From Butyricicoccus pullicaecorum (GTDB lineage Bacteria > Bacillota > Clostridia > Oscillospirales > Butyricicoccaceae): a stretch of 64,000 nucleotides of DNA. The stretch is from assembly GCA_018365995.1 (NCBI GenBank), contig JAGZIY010000002.1:1-64000 (forward strand), written 5' to 3'. Each line of letters begins with the position of its first letter. Position 1 is the stretch's first letter. Positions 16,851-24,246 of the stretch are shown one piece after another. The notes under the pieces were generated by a model, which was not told the DNA's origin, searched no databases, and saw only the letters and a program-made list of their open reading frames with translations. Made by a program: the position numbers and the translations under genes.

Positions 16851-17231
16851 ATGGAATTGAATTTTTATATTTGTAATCACTGCGGTAATGTTGTAGAGAA
16901 GGTTGTTGACCATAAGATTCCGATTCTGTGCTGCGGCGAAAAGATGCAGCTGCTTGATCCAAGCATTCGTGATGGTGCTGGCGAAAAGCATATTCCGGTT
17001 CTCTCTATCAACGGTAATATTGTAAAGGTTTCTGTTGGCGAGGTTTCCCACCCCATGGAGGAAAAGCACAATATTGCTTTCATTGCACTGCATACCCAGA
17101 ATGGCGTACAGCGCAAGAACCTCCTGCCGAGCGAAGCACCAGAGGCTACTTTCGCACTGGCAGACGGCGATCAGGTCATTGCAGTTTACGCATACTGCAA
17201 TCTCCACGGCTTGTGGAAGACCGAGGCTTAA
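16851..17231 (+). CDS. Desulfoferrodoxin (class I superoxide reductase)
   Basis: 126-residue iron protein reducing superoxide to peroxide without making oxygen, an anaerobe defence. The N-terminal desulforedoxin centre uses CNHC (8-11) and the vicinal CC pair near 27-28. The superoxide reductase centre is marked by EKHIPVL, SHPMEEKHNI and the C-terminal YCNLHGLW, giving the four-His one-Cys iron site and the catalytic Glu-Lys pair. AAGGAG precedes the ATG. Single-gene unit with promoter and terminator. Confidence 0.95.
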   Translation: MELNFYICNHCGNVVEKVVDHKIPILCCGEKMQLLDPSIRDGAGEKHIPVLSINGNIVKVSVGEVSHPMEEKHNIAFIALHTQNGVQRKNLLPSEAPEATFALADGDQVIAVYAYCNLHGLWKTEA

Positions 17232-17241
17232 TCCGAATATA

Positions 17242-17279
17242 AAAAATGGCTGTTCACACAAAGATGAACAGCCATTTTT
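17242..17279 (+). terminator. Terminator of desulfoferrodoxin (bidirectional)
   Basis: Perfect 15-bp stem (17242-17256 with 17265-17279) with an 8-base loop and T-runs on both strands. It also serves the convergent GerMN lipoprotein gene. Confidence 0.9.
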
Positions 17280-17322
17280 ATTTGATATAAACAGGGCTCA
17301 GATTCTTTTTGGATACTGTTTT

Positions 17323-17811
17323 TTATTCCATCGGCGCTGCCGCAAAAATTTGTGTAAACGGTTCATCATACACAGCATGCCCCGTTTCAATCGGCTGACC
17401 TTCCACTGTGATTGTCAAACTCTGTGCTCCATAATATGACAGAAAAGTATCTGCAACTGATGCCATTAGCATCGTTTCTCCCGCGGTTCCGTTATTTGCT
17501 ACCGCATCTTCGAAAGCTTGATTCAAATCTAATGTCAAAACATTTTCTTCCTTGGAAAATGTCTTTACAGCTGTACCCTCTGGCAAGGCTCCCTGCTCTA
17601 CCAGTGCAGAAATCAATGCCCCAGCCACATCTTCCTTTGCAATCGTAATTTCACATTCTGTCGGCTCCACATATTCTGCTTGGTCATCAGGCAAATATAA
17701 AGTGACAACCTCTGTCTTTTTTTCCTGCTCGGCTTGTTCTTGAGAACAGCCGGTCACACCCATTGCAATCAGGCAAAAACAAAGCATTGCTGTGAATAAT
17801 TTTTTAAGCAT
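17323..17811 (-). CDS. GerMN domain lipoprotein
   Basis: 162-residue lipoprotein. The signal peptide ends in a lipobox (GVTGC at about 18-22), followed by a Gln/Glu/Lys linker. The remainder matches a GerMN domain (VVTLYLPDDQAEYV at its start, LTLDLNQAFEDAV in the middle, SLTITVEGQPIETG near the end) as found in GerM and LpqB-type proteins linked to spore peptidoglycan and envelope. AGGAGG lies 8 bases before the ATG at 17811. It is 55 bp downstream of degV and possibly co-transcribed. Confidence 0.85.
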   Translation of the reverse strand: MLKKLFTAMLCFCLIAMGVTGCSQEQAEQEKKTEVVTLYLPDDQAEYVEPTECEITIAKEDVAGALISALVEQGALPEGTAVKTFSKEENVLTLDLNQAFEDAVANNGTAGETMLMASVADTFLSYYGAQSLTITVEGQPIETGHAVYDEPFTQIFAAAPME

Positions 17812-17866
17812 CAAATAAACCTCCTAAAACCTCTTTTCATGATGAAAAAGTATCTTATTCGCGCTC

Positions 17867-18730
17867 TCACCGCGTTTCTGAATGGAAAAATAATGCGACT
17901 GTCCCAGGACCTGAGTGTGCACCGATGGAAGGTCCCACAAAATGAATAAGGCTATCCCGAACTCCAAGCTTGTCCGCAACCTGATTGCGTACATACTCAG
18001 CATCTTCTTTACAGTCTCCATGAGAAATAAAGACAATACCATCATATTGACTGCCCACCTGTGCCTCCATTCGGCTGACAAGTTCATCGAGTGCCCGCTT
18101 GCGTCCCCTCACCTTTCCGACTGGCATGAGTTTTCCCTCCTTGTCCACATGCAAAATGGGCTTCATATTGAGTGCTGAGCCAATAAAGGCTTTGGTGCGG
18201 GATACACGACCGCCCCGATAAAGATGGAACAGATCATCTACGGTAAACAAATGTCCAATATGCAGTTTATTTTCCTCGCACCATGTCGCAGTCGTCTCCA
18301 AACTGCAACCTGCATCTCTCATCTTGCAGGCATTATGAACCAAAAGTCCTTGCCCGAGAGAAGCTGACAAGGAATCAATTACAATAATTTTCTTATCTGG
18401 AAATTCCTCCCTCAGCTCCTCTGCGGCAAACATTGCGCTCTGACAGCTCCCACTGAGTCCTGAGGAAAATGCAATATGCAGCACGCCATCATGCTGTTTC
18501 AGCGCATCACGAAAAACCTCCGCCGCCGCTTCGGGATTGACCTGCGCAGTAGTTGGCATGGCACCAGCGCGCATTTTTTGATAAAATTCATGTTCCGGCA
18601 TAGGATGAAACGAATCATAAGTATTGCCCTCAAGAGTATATGTCAAACTCATGAGACCGATATGATGTTCCTTGAGATAGATCATTGGTAAATCTCCGTT
18701 ATTATCGGTCGTAATTGCAAACGAAGCCAT
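17867..18730 (-). CDS. DegV family fatty-acid-binding protein
   Basis: 287-residue DegV-family protein. Members bind a fatty acyl chain and, as FakB, present it to the kinase FakA. Signatures are TTDNNGDLP at the N-terminus, MPTTAQVNPEA, the lipid-head-group loop SSGLSGSCQSA, and the C-terminal HSGPGTVALFF. AGGAG-type ribosome binding site precedes the ATG. No FakA gene is adjacent. The likely promoter overlaps a 38-bp perfect palindrome. Confidence 0.93.
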   Translation of the reverse strand: MASFAITTDNNGDLPMIYLKEHHIGLMSLTYTLEGNTYDSFHPMPEHEFYQKMRAGAMPTTAQVNPEAAAEVFRDALKQHDGVLHIAFSSGLSGSCQSAMFAAEELREEFPDKKIIVIDSLSASLGQGLLVHNACKMRDAGCSLETTATWCEENKLHIGHLFTVDDLFHLYRGGRVSRTKAFIGSALNMKPILHVDKEGKLMPVGKVRGRKRALDELVSRMEAQVGSQYDGIVFISHGDCKEDAEYVRNQVADKLGVRDSLIHFVGPSIGAHSGPGTVALFFHSETR

Positions 18731-18786
18731 AAATTTTCTCCTTCTCTCCTAAAAATAGATTGCTTTTCAAATCATAGGATATCACA

Positions 18787-18815
18787 AGTATACCACAAGC
18801 GCGTGGCAAAATCAG
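18787..18815 (-). promoter_or_regulatory. Candidate extended -10 promoter of degV
   Basis: Minus strand: TATACT (18787-18792) preceded by TGG (extended -10), with a weak -35 CTGATT (18810-18815) inside the adjacent palindrome, 17-bp spacer. Confidence 0.4.
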
Positions 18816-18836
18816 TACTGATTTTGCCACGCGCTC
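18799..18836. repeat. 38-bp perfect palindrome between degV and the nucleosidase gene
   Basis: Two 19-bp arms (AGCGCGTGGCAAAATCAGT and its exact complement) meet with no spacer at 18817/18818. No T-run follows on the minus strand, so it is not a standard terminator. It overlaps the putative -35 of degV, which would suit an operator; as RNA it would form a long hairpin after the nucleosidase gene. Confidence 0.85.
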
Positions 18837-18858
18837 TAAAATATTTCTCACTTAGCTC

Positions 18859-19608
18859 TTATTTTATATTTAGCCTCTTACAATACTCCATAATAACTGC
18901 ACGTGCAAACTTTTGACAACGCGTTCCTGTCGTCTCATCAAATGTCTCTCCATGCACCGCGGTATTAGATAGGATTCGAATACCCAAAAAAGGGATTCCA
19001 TACGCCATGCAGATCTGTGCACAGGCTGCGGTCTCCATTTCTTCTGTCAGGGTTCCCCAATTTGTATGCAGCCAGTGGATTCGATCAAGTTCATTGTTCC
19101 AGATATCACCAGATCCAATTGTACCAGTCACCACACGCCCCTCTGCATATTTTGTCTGTTCTGCCGCAGATAAAAGCGCCGCGTCAGCGGGAAAAACAGT
19201 CATTTTTTTGCCATCTCCCGGATTGATATTAGCAATCTCCAAACCAAGCGGCTCGGCATGCTCCAAATCCATGCCGGCTCCACGCGCACGATCAGGAGTA
19301 CGCACAGCTGTCATATTGATTACCCGTGCCCCAAGTACAATATCCCCCCGATGCAAATCGGGTGCATGTCCGCCAGAAGTTCCCTGATTGAGTATTGCCT
19401 GCGGTTCAAAGTATTCAATGGCAAGCGCTGTTGCAGCGGCAGCATTTGCCATTCCCTGATTAGTTCTCACAATGACCACCGGAATGTCATCTAATGTTCC
19501 ACGCATACATTTCCAACACCCAAGTGTTACCCGCTCGGGCTGCTTTAGCTCCTGCATGAGATACAAGGTTTCTGCGTCCATTGCACCTGTATATAAAATC
19601 GGTTTCAT
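18859..19608 (-). CDS. MTA/SAH nucleosidase-like phosphorylase superfamily protein
   Basis: 249-residue member of the nucleoside phosphorylase/nucleosidase superfamily. TGAMDAE at the N-terminus, LNQGTSGG, and EMETAACAQ (ribose-binding Met-Glu) match the 5'-methylthioadenosine/S-adenosylhomocysteine nucleosidase (Pfs) group. The catalytic position, normally Asp in an S-D pair, reads Asn here (RILSN). In this superfamily Asn favours 6-oxopurines while Asp serves 6-aminopurines, so the usual MTA/SAH label may be wrong. The ATG at 19608 follows GGGGGAA. The upstream region is occupied by the hairpin repeat array. Confidence 0.82.
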   Translation of the reverse strand: MKPILYTGAMDAETLYLMQELKQPERVTLGCWKCMRGTLDDIPVVIVRTNQGMANAAAATALAIEYFEPQAILNQGTSGGHAPDLHRGDIVLGARVINMTAVRTPDRARGAGMDLEHAEPLGLEIANINPGDGKKMTVFPADAALLSAAEQTKYAEGRVVTGTIGSGDIWNNELDRIHWLHTNWGTLTEEMETAACAQICMAYGIPFLGIRILSNTAVHGETFDETTGTRCQKFARAVIMEYCKRLNIK

Positions 19609-19660
19609 AACATTCCCCCATGTGTACATTGGAAAATCCAAGGAATCATTTTTTCTTCTA

Positions 19661-20062
19661 TGATACCACAGCGGCATGAAAAGTCACCCCCACCGCGTTA
19701 TGCGCCGCTGGTGGTATAATCGTGAAATTTTTTGTATCATAGCTGCTTGTGCGGCTTACCACAGCGGCATGAAAAGTCACCCCCACCGCGTTATGCGCCG
19801 CTGGTGATATAATCGCGAAATATTTTGTATCATAGCTGCTTGTGCGGCTATGATACCACAGCGGCATGAAATAGGAAGTCATCCCCACCGCATTATGCGC
19901 CGCTGGTGGTATAATCGTGAAATTTTTTGTATCATAGCTGCTTGTGCGGCTATGATACCACAGCGGCATGAAATAGGAAGTCATTCTCACCGCATTGTGC
20001 GCCGCTGGTAGTATAATCGTGAAATATCTTGCATCATAGCTACACTATGATACAAGATATTA
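19661..20062. repeat. Tandem array of ~95-bp hairpin repeats (4 full copies plus a variant end)
   Basis: Units begin TACCACAGCGGCAT at 19664, 19757, 19854 and 19956 (spacing 93, 97 and 102 bp). Each contains hairpin A (TACCAC-AGCGGC paired with GCCGCTGGTGGTA) and hairpin B (GTATCATAGC/GCTATGATAC). A degenerate last hairpin B (about 20023-20060) has longer arms. Copies differ by short indels such as an inserted TAGG. Each A arm also creates TGGTATAAT-like extended -10 sequence. It fills the gap between the nucleosidase gene and yhhQ. Reading frames inside it are repeat artefacts. A related element lies at 28.1-28.3 kb. Confidence 0.9.
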
Positions 20063-20082
20063 GCAGTATGAAACAGAAAGTC

Positions 20083-20814
20083 TTACGAGGCTTCTCTTTC
20101 TGACAGGCAGGAAAGTCCATCTTTTCCCTGTTCCTTCATTTTGCGTGCCCAATACAGGATCGGTGTATCTGCAAGCGAGGTCACTACAAAAATAACATAG
20201 CTTGACAGGATAATACTAACCATTGTTGGCATATCATAGGTACCCCAAAAAGCAAAAGCGGTGAATAAAACGGTATTGAGCAGCTGAGAAATTAAAGTAG
20301 AACCATTGTTGCGCAGCCATAAATATTTATGACTGTCTCCTGTCCTGCGTGTACTGAACTTCCACCAAGCATGATAGAGCCATACATCAAAAATCTGAGC
20401 AATTGCATACACCAAAAGAGATGCCAGCATCATACGCGGGGTATTGGTAAAAATAGTGCGGAAGGCAGGCTGTGCCCAGTCATTAACACTGGGGATATAG
20501 AGCATCCACGACTGCGAAAGCAAAATAAACAGCACACAGGTTCCAATTCCAATCGCAACCGAAAAATTTGCTGCACGCTTTCCTTCATTCTCTGACAAAA
20601 TATCCGTAATAAGGAAGGTCATTGCAAATAAGATATTGCCAAGCGTCATTTCCATCCCAAAGGCATCTACCAGCAAGAGTACCTCAATGTTTGCTGTAAT
20701 GGTAGCAAATACCGTCATACAATATAGCCCCACTTTGCCAAACAATCTATAAAATAACAATATGCTGCCGAACAGCATCACCAACGAGAGTATTAAAAGC
20801 AGTTCATTTGTCAT
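20083..20814 (-). CDS. yhhQ: Queuosine precursor transporter (YhhQ/VUT family)
   Basis: 243-residue polytopic membrane protein of the YhhQ family, which imports preQ1, preQ0, queuine or queuosine. Family features visible are the N-terminal helices, the ITDILSENEGKRAA loop (acidic, conserved D-x-x-x-E), and the FDVWLYHAWWKF and RNNGSTLISQLLNTVLF segments. Its start overlaps the stop of the upstream radical SAM gene by 4 bp. The pair sits behind a preQ1-I riboswitch, which strongly supports a 7-deazaguanine substrate. Confidence 0.93.
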   Translation of the reverse strand: MTNELLLILSLVMLFGSILLFYRLFGKVGLYCMTVFATITANIEVLLLVDAFGMEMTLGNILFAMTFLITDILSENEGKRAANFSVAIGIGTCVLFILLSQSWMLYIPSVNDWAQPAFRTIFTNTPRMMLASLLVYAIAQIFDVWLYHAWWKFSTRRTGDSHKYLWLRNNGSTLISQLLNTVLFTAFAFWGTYDMPTMVSIILSSYVIFVVTSLADTPILYWARKMKEQGKDGLSCLSEREAS

Positions 20815-21530
20815 AATACCGTACCTCCCACACCAAAGTCTGTATTCTCCATTAAAATATCCACACGCGGATTTTCGCGATACAGCGGCTCAACCTGCTC
20901 ACAGAAAGCGCGTATCACACTTGAATCTGGTTTTACCGCTGTACGATTCTCTACCATGATATTGACACATACACGGTCAAAATTTGCAAGACCAGTCTCT
21001 ACATCTCTCTGCATAGATTCCACAGTCTGCCCGGAGAGTCCAAACAACAGACAGCACTCATCAAACAGTTCTGCAATCTCAACGGGGTCACTCACACCAA
21101 TCCCCTTGTGCAAAATTTCTTCTCGATATGTACGGTCAAAAGTTTCTACACCGATTTTTATTCTCGTCTGCACCCCAATTGCATCAAACCGCGCACGCAG
21201 TGCTGGAATCTCCTTCCGATGTATCCAATGACATTCAAAGTGGATCACCTGAATTTTCTTTTCCATACACACCTGCTCAATATTTTGCATAGTCTGCGCA
21301 TCTAAATCACAGAATGATCCAGAATTTATGACCTCTAACCTACCAAATTCCCCCGTCACATTGGCAAGTACTGTATGGTTGAGCGCAAAATTTTTGGCAG
21401 TATCCGGCGAAGCATCTAAATGATAATCACAGAATGTACATTTTTTCCACACACAGCCTGAACCACGCAGCAACACGATCTCACGTGGATTTTTTTCGGT
21501 GATAACCGAGTAGCGGATCATATCGTTCAC
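20811..21530 (-). CDS. Radical SAM protein, probable queuosine-salvage (QueL-like) enzyme
   Basis: 239-residue radical SAM enzyme. The cluster motif near residue 23 is GCVWKKCTFC, i.e. C-x4-C-x2-C rather than the classic C-x3-C-x2-C. Downstream are strands typical of the half-barrel (IQVIHFECHWIH, TRIKIGVETFD) and an ILMENTDFGVGG end. Translation most likely starts at the GTG at 21530, 8 bases after GGGAGG; an ATG at 21521 is too far. It is the first gene after a preQ1-I riboswitch and overlaps yhhQ. Established knowledge: some Clostridia salvage queuine with a radical SAM lyase (QueL) near a 7-deazaguanine transporter. Assignment to that role is inference from context. Confidence 0.8.
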   Translation of the reverse strand: MNDMIRYSVITEKNPREIVLLRGSGCVWKKCTFCDYHLDASPDTAKNFALNHTVLANVTGEFGRLEVINSGSFCDLDAQTMQNIEQVCMEKKIQVIHFECHWIHRKEIPALRARFDAIGVQTRIKIGVETFDRTYREEILHKGIGVSDPVEIAELFDECCLLFGLSGQTVESMQRDVETGLANFDRVCVNIMVENRTAVKPDSSVIRAFCEQVEPLYRENPRVDILMENTDFGVGGTVL

Positions 21531-21548
21531 TGAACATTCCTCCCAAAA

Positions 21549-21579
21549 TAAAAAGTGCGTTCTCCATCTGAGAGCGCAC
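21549..21579 (-). terminator. Second terminator-like hairpin in the queuosine operon leader
   Basis: Ten-base-pair stem (21555-21564 with 21570-21579, one G-U) and a 5-base loop, followed on the minus strand by a T-run. It lies between the riboswitch and the radical SAM ribosome binding site. Confidence 0.75.
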
Positions 21580-21604
21580 CATCCCATGCCCATATACAGG
21601 CGAC

Positions 21605-21639
21605 AAAAAAGCCATGACCTCCGCAAAAGCGGCGCATGG
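21605..21639 (-). terminator. First terminator hairpin, expression platform of the preQ1 riboswitch
   Basis: CCATG/CATGG outer stem with a CCGC-AAAA-GCGG inner helix and six Ts on the minus strand (21605-21610). It begins immediately after the riboswitch tail, as expected for a transcription-attenuating platform. Confidence 0.8.
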
Positions 21640-21641
21640 AT

Positions 21642-21684
21642 GTCCTAGTTTTGTTTTAAGACAGGATGGTTACGAACTGTCTGA
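21642..21684 (-). promoter_or_regulatory. preQ1-I riboswitch aptamer
   Basis: Read on the minus strand: P1 AGACAG (21677-21682) pairs with CTGTCT (21659-21664) around the loop UUCGUAACCAUC. It is followed by the A-rich tail UUAAAACAAAACUAGGA, whose GGA can pair with UCC of the loop to form the class I pseudoknot. Loop wording and tail match the short preQ1-I class. A terminator follows directly, so ligand should switch the radical SAM/yhhQ operon off. Confidence 0.85.
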
Positions 21685-21703
21685 TATGATTTTGAACTTT
21701 TTT

Positions 21704-21732
21704 AGTATATCTGTTTGTCTAGCATTTGTCAA
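21704..21732 (-). promoter_or_regulatory. Promoter of the queuosine-salvage operon
   Basis: Minus strand: consensus -35 TTGACA (21727-21732), 17-bp spacer, -10 TATACT (21704-21709), about 20 bp upstream of the aptamer. Confidence 0.8.
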
Positions 21733-21827
21733 TATACTATCTTTCCATTATTTTTTGTGAAATCATTCAATCAAACAAGTAATTTTTGCGGAAATGCAAA
21801 AAATCTGAATTTTTTTCGGAAAAATGA

Positions 21828-21856
21828 TTGAAATACATTTGTTTTTATGGAATAAT
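21828..21856 (+). promoter_or_regulatory. Promoter of the NSS transporter gene
   Basis: -35 TTGAAA (21828-21833), 17-bp spacer, -10 AATAAT (21851-21856); leader of about 60 nt. Confidence 0.55.
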
Positions 21857-21924
21857 AATCTAAATTGCCGTTCCAGCCTTTCTCTTGGCTTCTCCGGTAG
21901 AAATTCTTTTTGGGGGTTTGTAAT

Positions 21925-23307
21925 ATGAAAAAAGAACGCAGCAGCTTTACCAGCCGTCTTGGATTCGTCCTTGCAGCAGCTGGTTCTGCCGTTGGTCTGG
22001 GTAACCTCTGGCGTTTCCCATACCTTGCAGCAAAATATGGTGGCGGTACCTTTCTGCTGGTGTATATTATTCTGGCAATCACCTTTGGCTTCACCATTAT
22101 GATTGCAGAAATTGCGATTGGCCGAAAAACTCGTCTGTCTTGTATTGGCGCATACAGCGCACTTGACAAGCGTTTTGGTTTCCTTGGCTGGCTTGCTTCT
22201 CTGGTTCCTGTTATTATCACGCCGTACTACTGCGTAATCGGTGGTTGGGTCATCAAATATCTGGTAGAATTTTTAACTGGACGCGGTGCAGAAACTGCAA
22301 ATGATGCCTTCTTTGGCAGCTTCATCGGTGTGCAGATCCCGGGACTCTTGAACACACCCATTACATGGTTTGTTATTTATATACTGCTCAATGCCGTCAT
22401 TGTTCTGTTCGGTGTTGAAAAGGGTATCGAAAAAGTCAGCCGTGTTATGATGCCAATACTTGTTATCCTCTCGATCCTGATTGCTGGATATTCCCTGACA
22501 CTGCCCGGCGCAATGGAAGGACTTCAGTTCTATCTGCTGCCACGCTGGGAGGACTTCTCTATCTTTACTATCCTTGGCGCAATGGGTCAGCTGTTCTACT
22601 CGATGTCCCTTGCTATGGGTATTATGATTACGTATGGCTCCTACATGCAGAAAGACACTATTCTGGAACACTCTGTTACACAAATCGAAATCTTTGACAC
22701 TGGTATTGCGATGCTTGCTGGTCTTATGACCATTCCTGCAATGGTTGCATTCAGCGGCGGAGATACCACGCTTGTAAAAGAATCCGCAGGTCCGGGTCTT
22801 ATGTTCGGTGTCCTGCCAAAGGTATTTGATTCTATGGCATTTGGCGACTTTATCGGTATGATTTACTTCCTATTGGTTCTGCTTGCCGCTTTAACCTCTT
22901 CCATTTCTCTGATGGAAACTATCGTCTCCATTATTGTGGACAAGCTGCACATTGAACGCAAAATTGCAACCATTGGCGTTATCATCGGTGTACTGATTCT
23001 TGGTCTGCCGTCCTGTCTCGGTTACGGTCCACTTGCAGCAATCCAGCCTCTTGGCATGGCATTCTTGGACTTCTTTGACTTTATCTCGAACTCTGTTCTG
23101 ATGCCAATCGTTGCATTCCTAACTTGTGTCCTCATTGGACATATCGTTGGTCCTAAGACCGTAATTGATGAAGTAGAATCCTCCGCTTCCGGAGTCTTTC
23201 GCCGCAAAAAGCTGTTTACCGTAATGATTCGTTGGATTGCTCCAGCCATGCTCATCATAATTCTAGTAACTGAGCTGCTCAAGGTTGCAGGTGTTATTAA
23301 AATCTAA
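21925..23307 (+). CDS. Neurotransmitter:sodium symporter family transporter
   Basis: 460-residue secondary transporter of the SNF/NSS (LeuT-like) family, importing an amino acid or similar solute with Na+. The N-terminal signature GFVLAAAGSAVGLGNLWRFP and the unwound TM1 segment are clear. About 11 hydrophobic helices are visible, fewer than the 12 of LeuT but common in bacterial NSS. The ATG at 21925 follows GGGGG. Single-gene unit with a strong terminator. Substrate unknown; tyrosine, tryptophan or alanine are known for relatives. Confidence 0.95.
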   Translation: MKKERSSFTSRLGFVLAAAGSAVGLGNLWRFPYLAAKYGGGTFLLVYIILAITFGFTIMIAEIAIGRKTRLSCIGAYSALDKRFGFLGWLASLVPVIITPYYCVIGGWVIKYLVEFLTGRGAETANDAFFGSFIGVQIPGLLNTPITWFVIYILLNAVIVLFGVEKGIEKVSRVMMPILVILSILIAGYSLTLPGAMEGLQFYLLPRWEDFSIFTILGAMGQLFYSMSLAMGIMITYGSYMQKDTILEHSVTQIEIFDTGIAMLAGLMTIPAMVAFSGGDTTLVKESAGPGLMFGVLPKVFDSMAFGDFIGMIYFLLVLLAALTSSISLMETIVSIIVDKLHIERKIATIGVIIGVLILGLPSCLGYGPLAAIQPLGMAFLDFFDFISNSVLMPIVAFLTCVLIGHIVGPKTVIDEVESSASGVFRRKKLFTVMIRWIAPAMLIIILVTELLKVAGVIKI

Positions 23308-23340
23308 GAAAAACTTGTCTTACAGTAGACTTCTAAAAAA

Positions 23341-23382
23341 ACAGGTGATATCAGGGACAAACCCTGATATCACCTGTTTTTA
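23341..23382 (+). terminator. Terminator of the NSS transporter gene
   Basis: Perfect 16-bp stem ACAGGTGATATCAGGG/complement with a 5-base loop and a T-run. Confidence 0.92.
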
Positions 23383-23386
23383 CATA

Positions 23387-23425
23387 TCAAAAAAAGGACG
23401 TGACTTTAAACACGTCCTTTTTTGA
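23387..23425 (-). terminator. Terminator of the DUF2262-like gene
   Basis: TCAAAAAAAGGACGTG paired with CACGTCCTTTTTTGA around an 8-base loop; T-run on the minus strand. Convergent with the preceding terminator. Confidence 0.85.
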
Positions 23426-23462
23426 TTCTGCACACAAAGAAAACTCCTTATACGGCTTTCTC

Positions 23463-24137
23463 TCAAAGTACAATAGCGTCTGTCACACCTTCATCAATGG
23501 AGCCTGCCGCATAGGCAATGCCTGCCTTGCCCGCAAACCAGAAGGTAAAAGCGCCTTCATTATCTATGGAAACCGAACGCATGGACATACGCGAAGCCGC
23601 TGGCTGAATTGTCTTGATTTGTGCACGGGCAGCCAACTCCCACTTTTCCGCTTCATTCTGAAGCTTACGCGCAATTTCGCGCGGCAAGGAAGCTTCGACA
23701 TCTTCCACCTCGAGCGTAATGGTTTTATCACGCCATGGGATATCACACTGATACACACTGGTTTCACGATCATAGCGGAACAGACCCAGCGTATCATCTG
23801 TGAATGTCTTTTCTGCCACTTGCACTTCCAGCAATGCTTGCAAATCTGCATCTTGTGCAGGCTCCGGCAGATTCTCCATCCACAAACGCCCCTGCTCACC
23901 CTTGTGTACAGTCATGCGAACCAAACTGTCCGACGGCAGAGAAAAGCGATACATTTGACCACGTGATGGTGTCGCCTGCGCAACAAGCTCAAACAAGCCT
24001 TCTTGTATCTTGCCTGTATCCAATCGCTTATATGCTGTAATGCTCTTTCGAACCAGCACATCACCTTCGTTATTTACAGGCTGTATAAAGGCCACATCTA
24101 CATCGGTCAATGCCACAATTTCAAATTGTTCTGTCAT
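23463..24137 (-). CDS. Hypothetical protein, possibly DUF2262
   Basis: 224-residue cytoplasmic protein with no signal peptide or membrane helix. The middle (LGLFRYDRETSVYQCDIPWRD...ITLEVED) resembles DUF2262 proteins, a weak assignment by eye. A long amphipathic helix follows and the C-terminus is beta-rich with an aromatic FTFWFAGKAG strand. The ATG at 24137 follows AAGGAGGAA; an in-frame ATG at 24173 is not needed. Function unknown. Confidence 0.75.
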   Translation of the reverse strand: MTEQFEIVALTDVDVAFIQPVNNEGDVLVRKSITAYKRLDTGKIQEGLFELVAQATPSRGQMYRFSLPSDSLVRMTVHKGEQGRLWMENLPEPAQDADLQALLEVQVAEKTFTDDTLGLFRYDRETSVYQCDIPWRDKTITLEVEDVEASLPREIARKLQNEAEKWELAARAQIKTIQPAASRMSMRSVSIDNEGAFTFWFAGKAGIAYAAGSIDEGVTDAIVL

Positions 24138-24206
24138 TGGGATATTCCTCCTTGTCTCTTTTCTATTGTACATGATTTTTCTTCACTTGTCACCATACTT
24201 CTGCAA

Positions 24207-24235
24207 TTGACAAGAGAAAGTCTTATAGATATAAT
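24207..24235 (+). promoter_or_regulatory. Promoter of guaD-dcd
   Basis: Consensus -35 TTGACA (24207-24212), 17-bp spacer, consensus -10 TATAAT (24230-24235). Transcription should start a few bases before the riboswitch. Confidence 0.85.
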
Positions 24236-24246
24236 AAATCTAGGTT

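Noticed and set aside
19658..19990. 110-codon reading frame across the repeat array
   Set aside because: Its protein is a tandem copy of the DNA repeat (MPLWYHSRTSSYDTK units), lacks a ribosome binding site and breaks where the repeats have indels.
19661..20062. CRISPR array
   Set aside because: Units are ~95 bp and similar along their whole length; there are no short identical repeats separated by unique spacers, and no cas gene.
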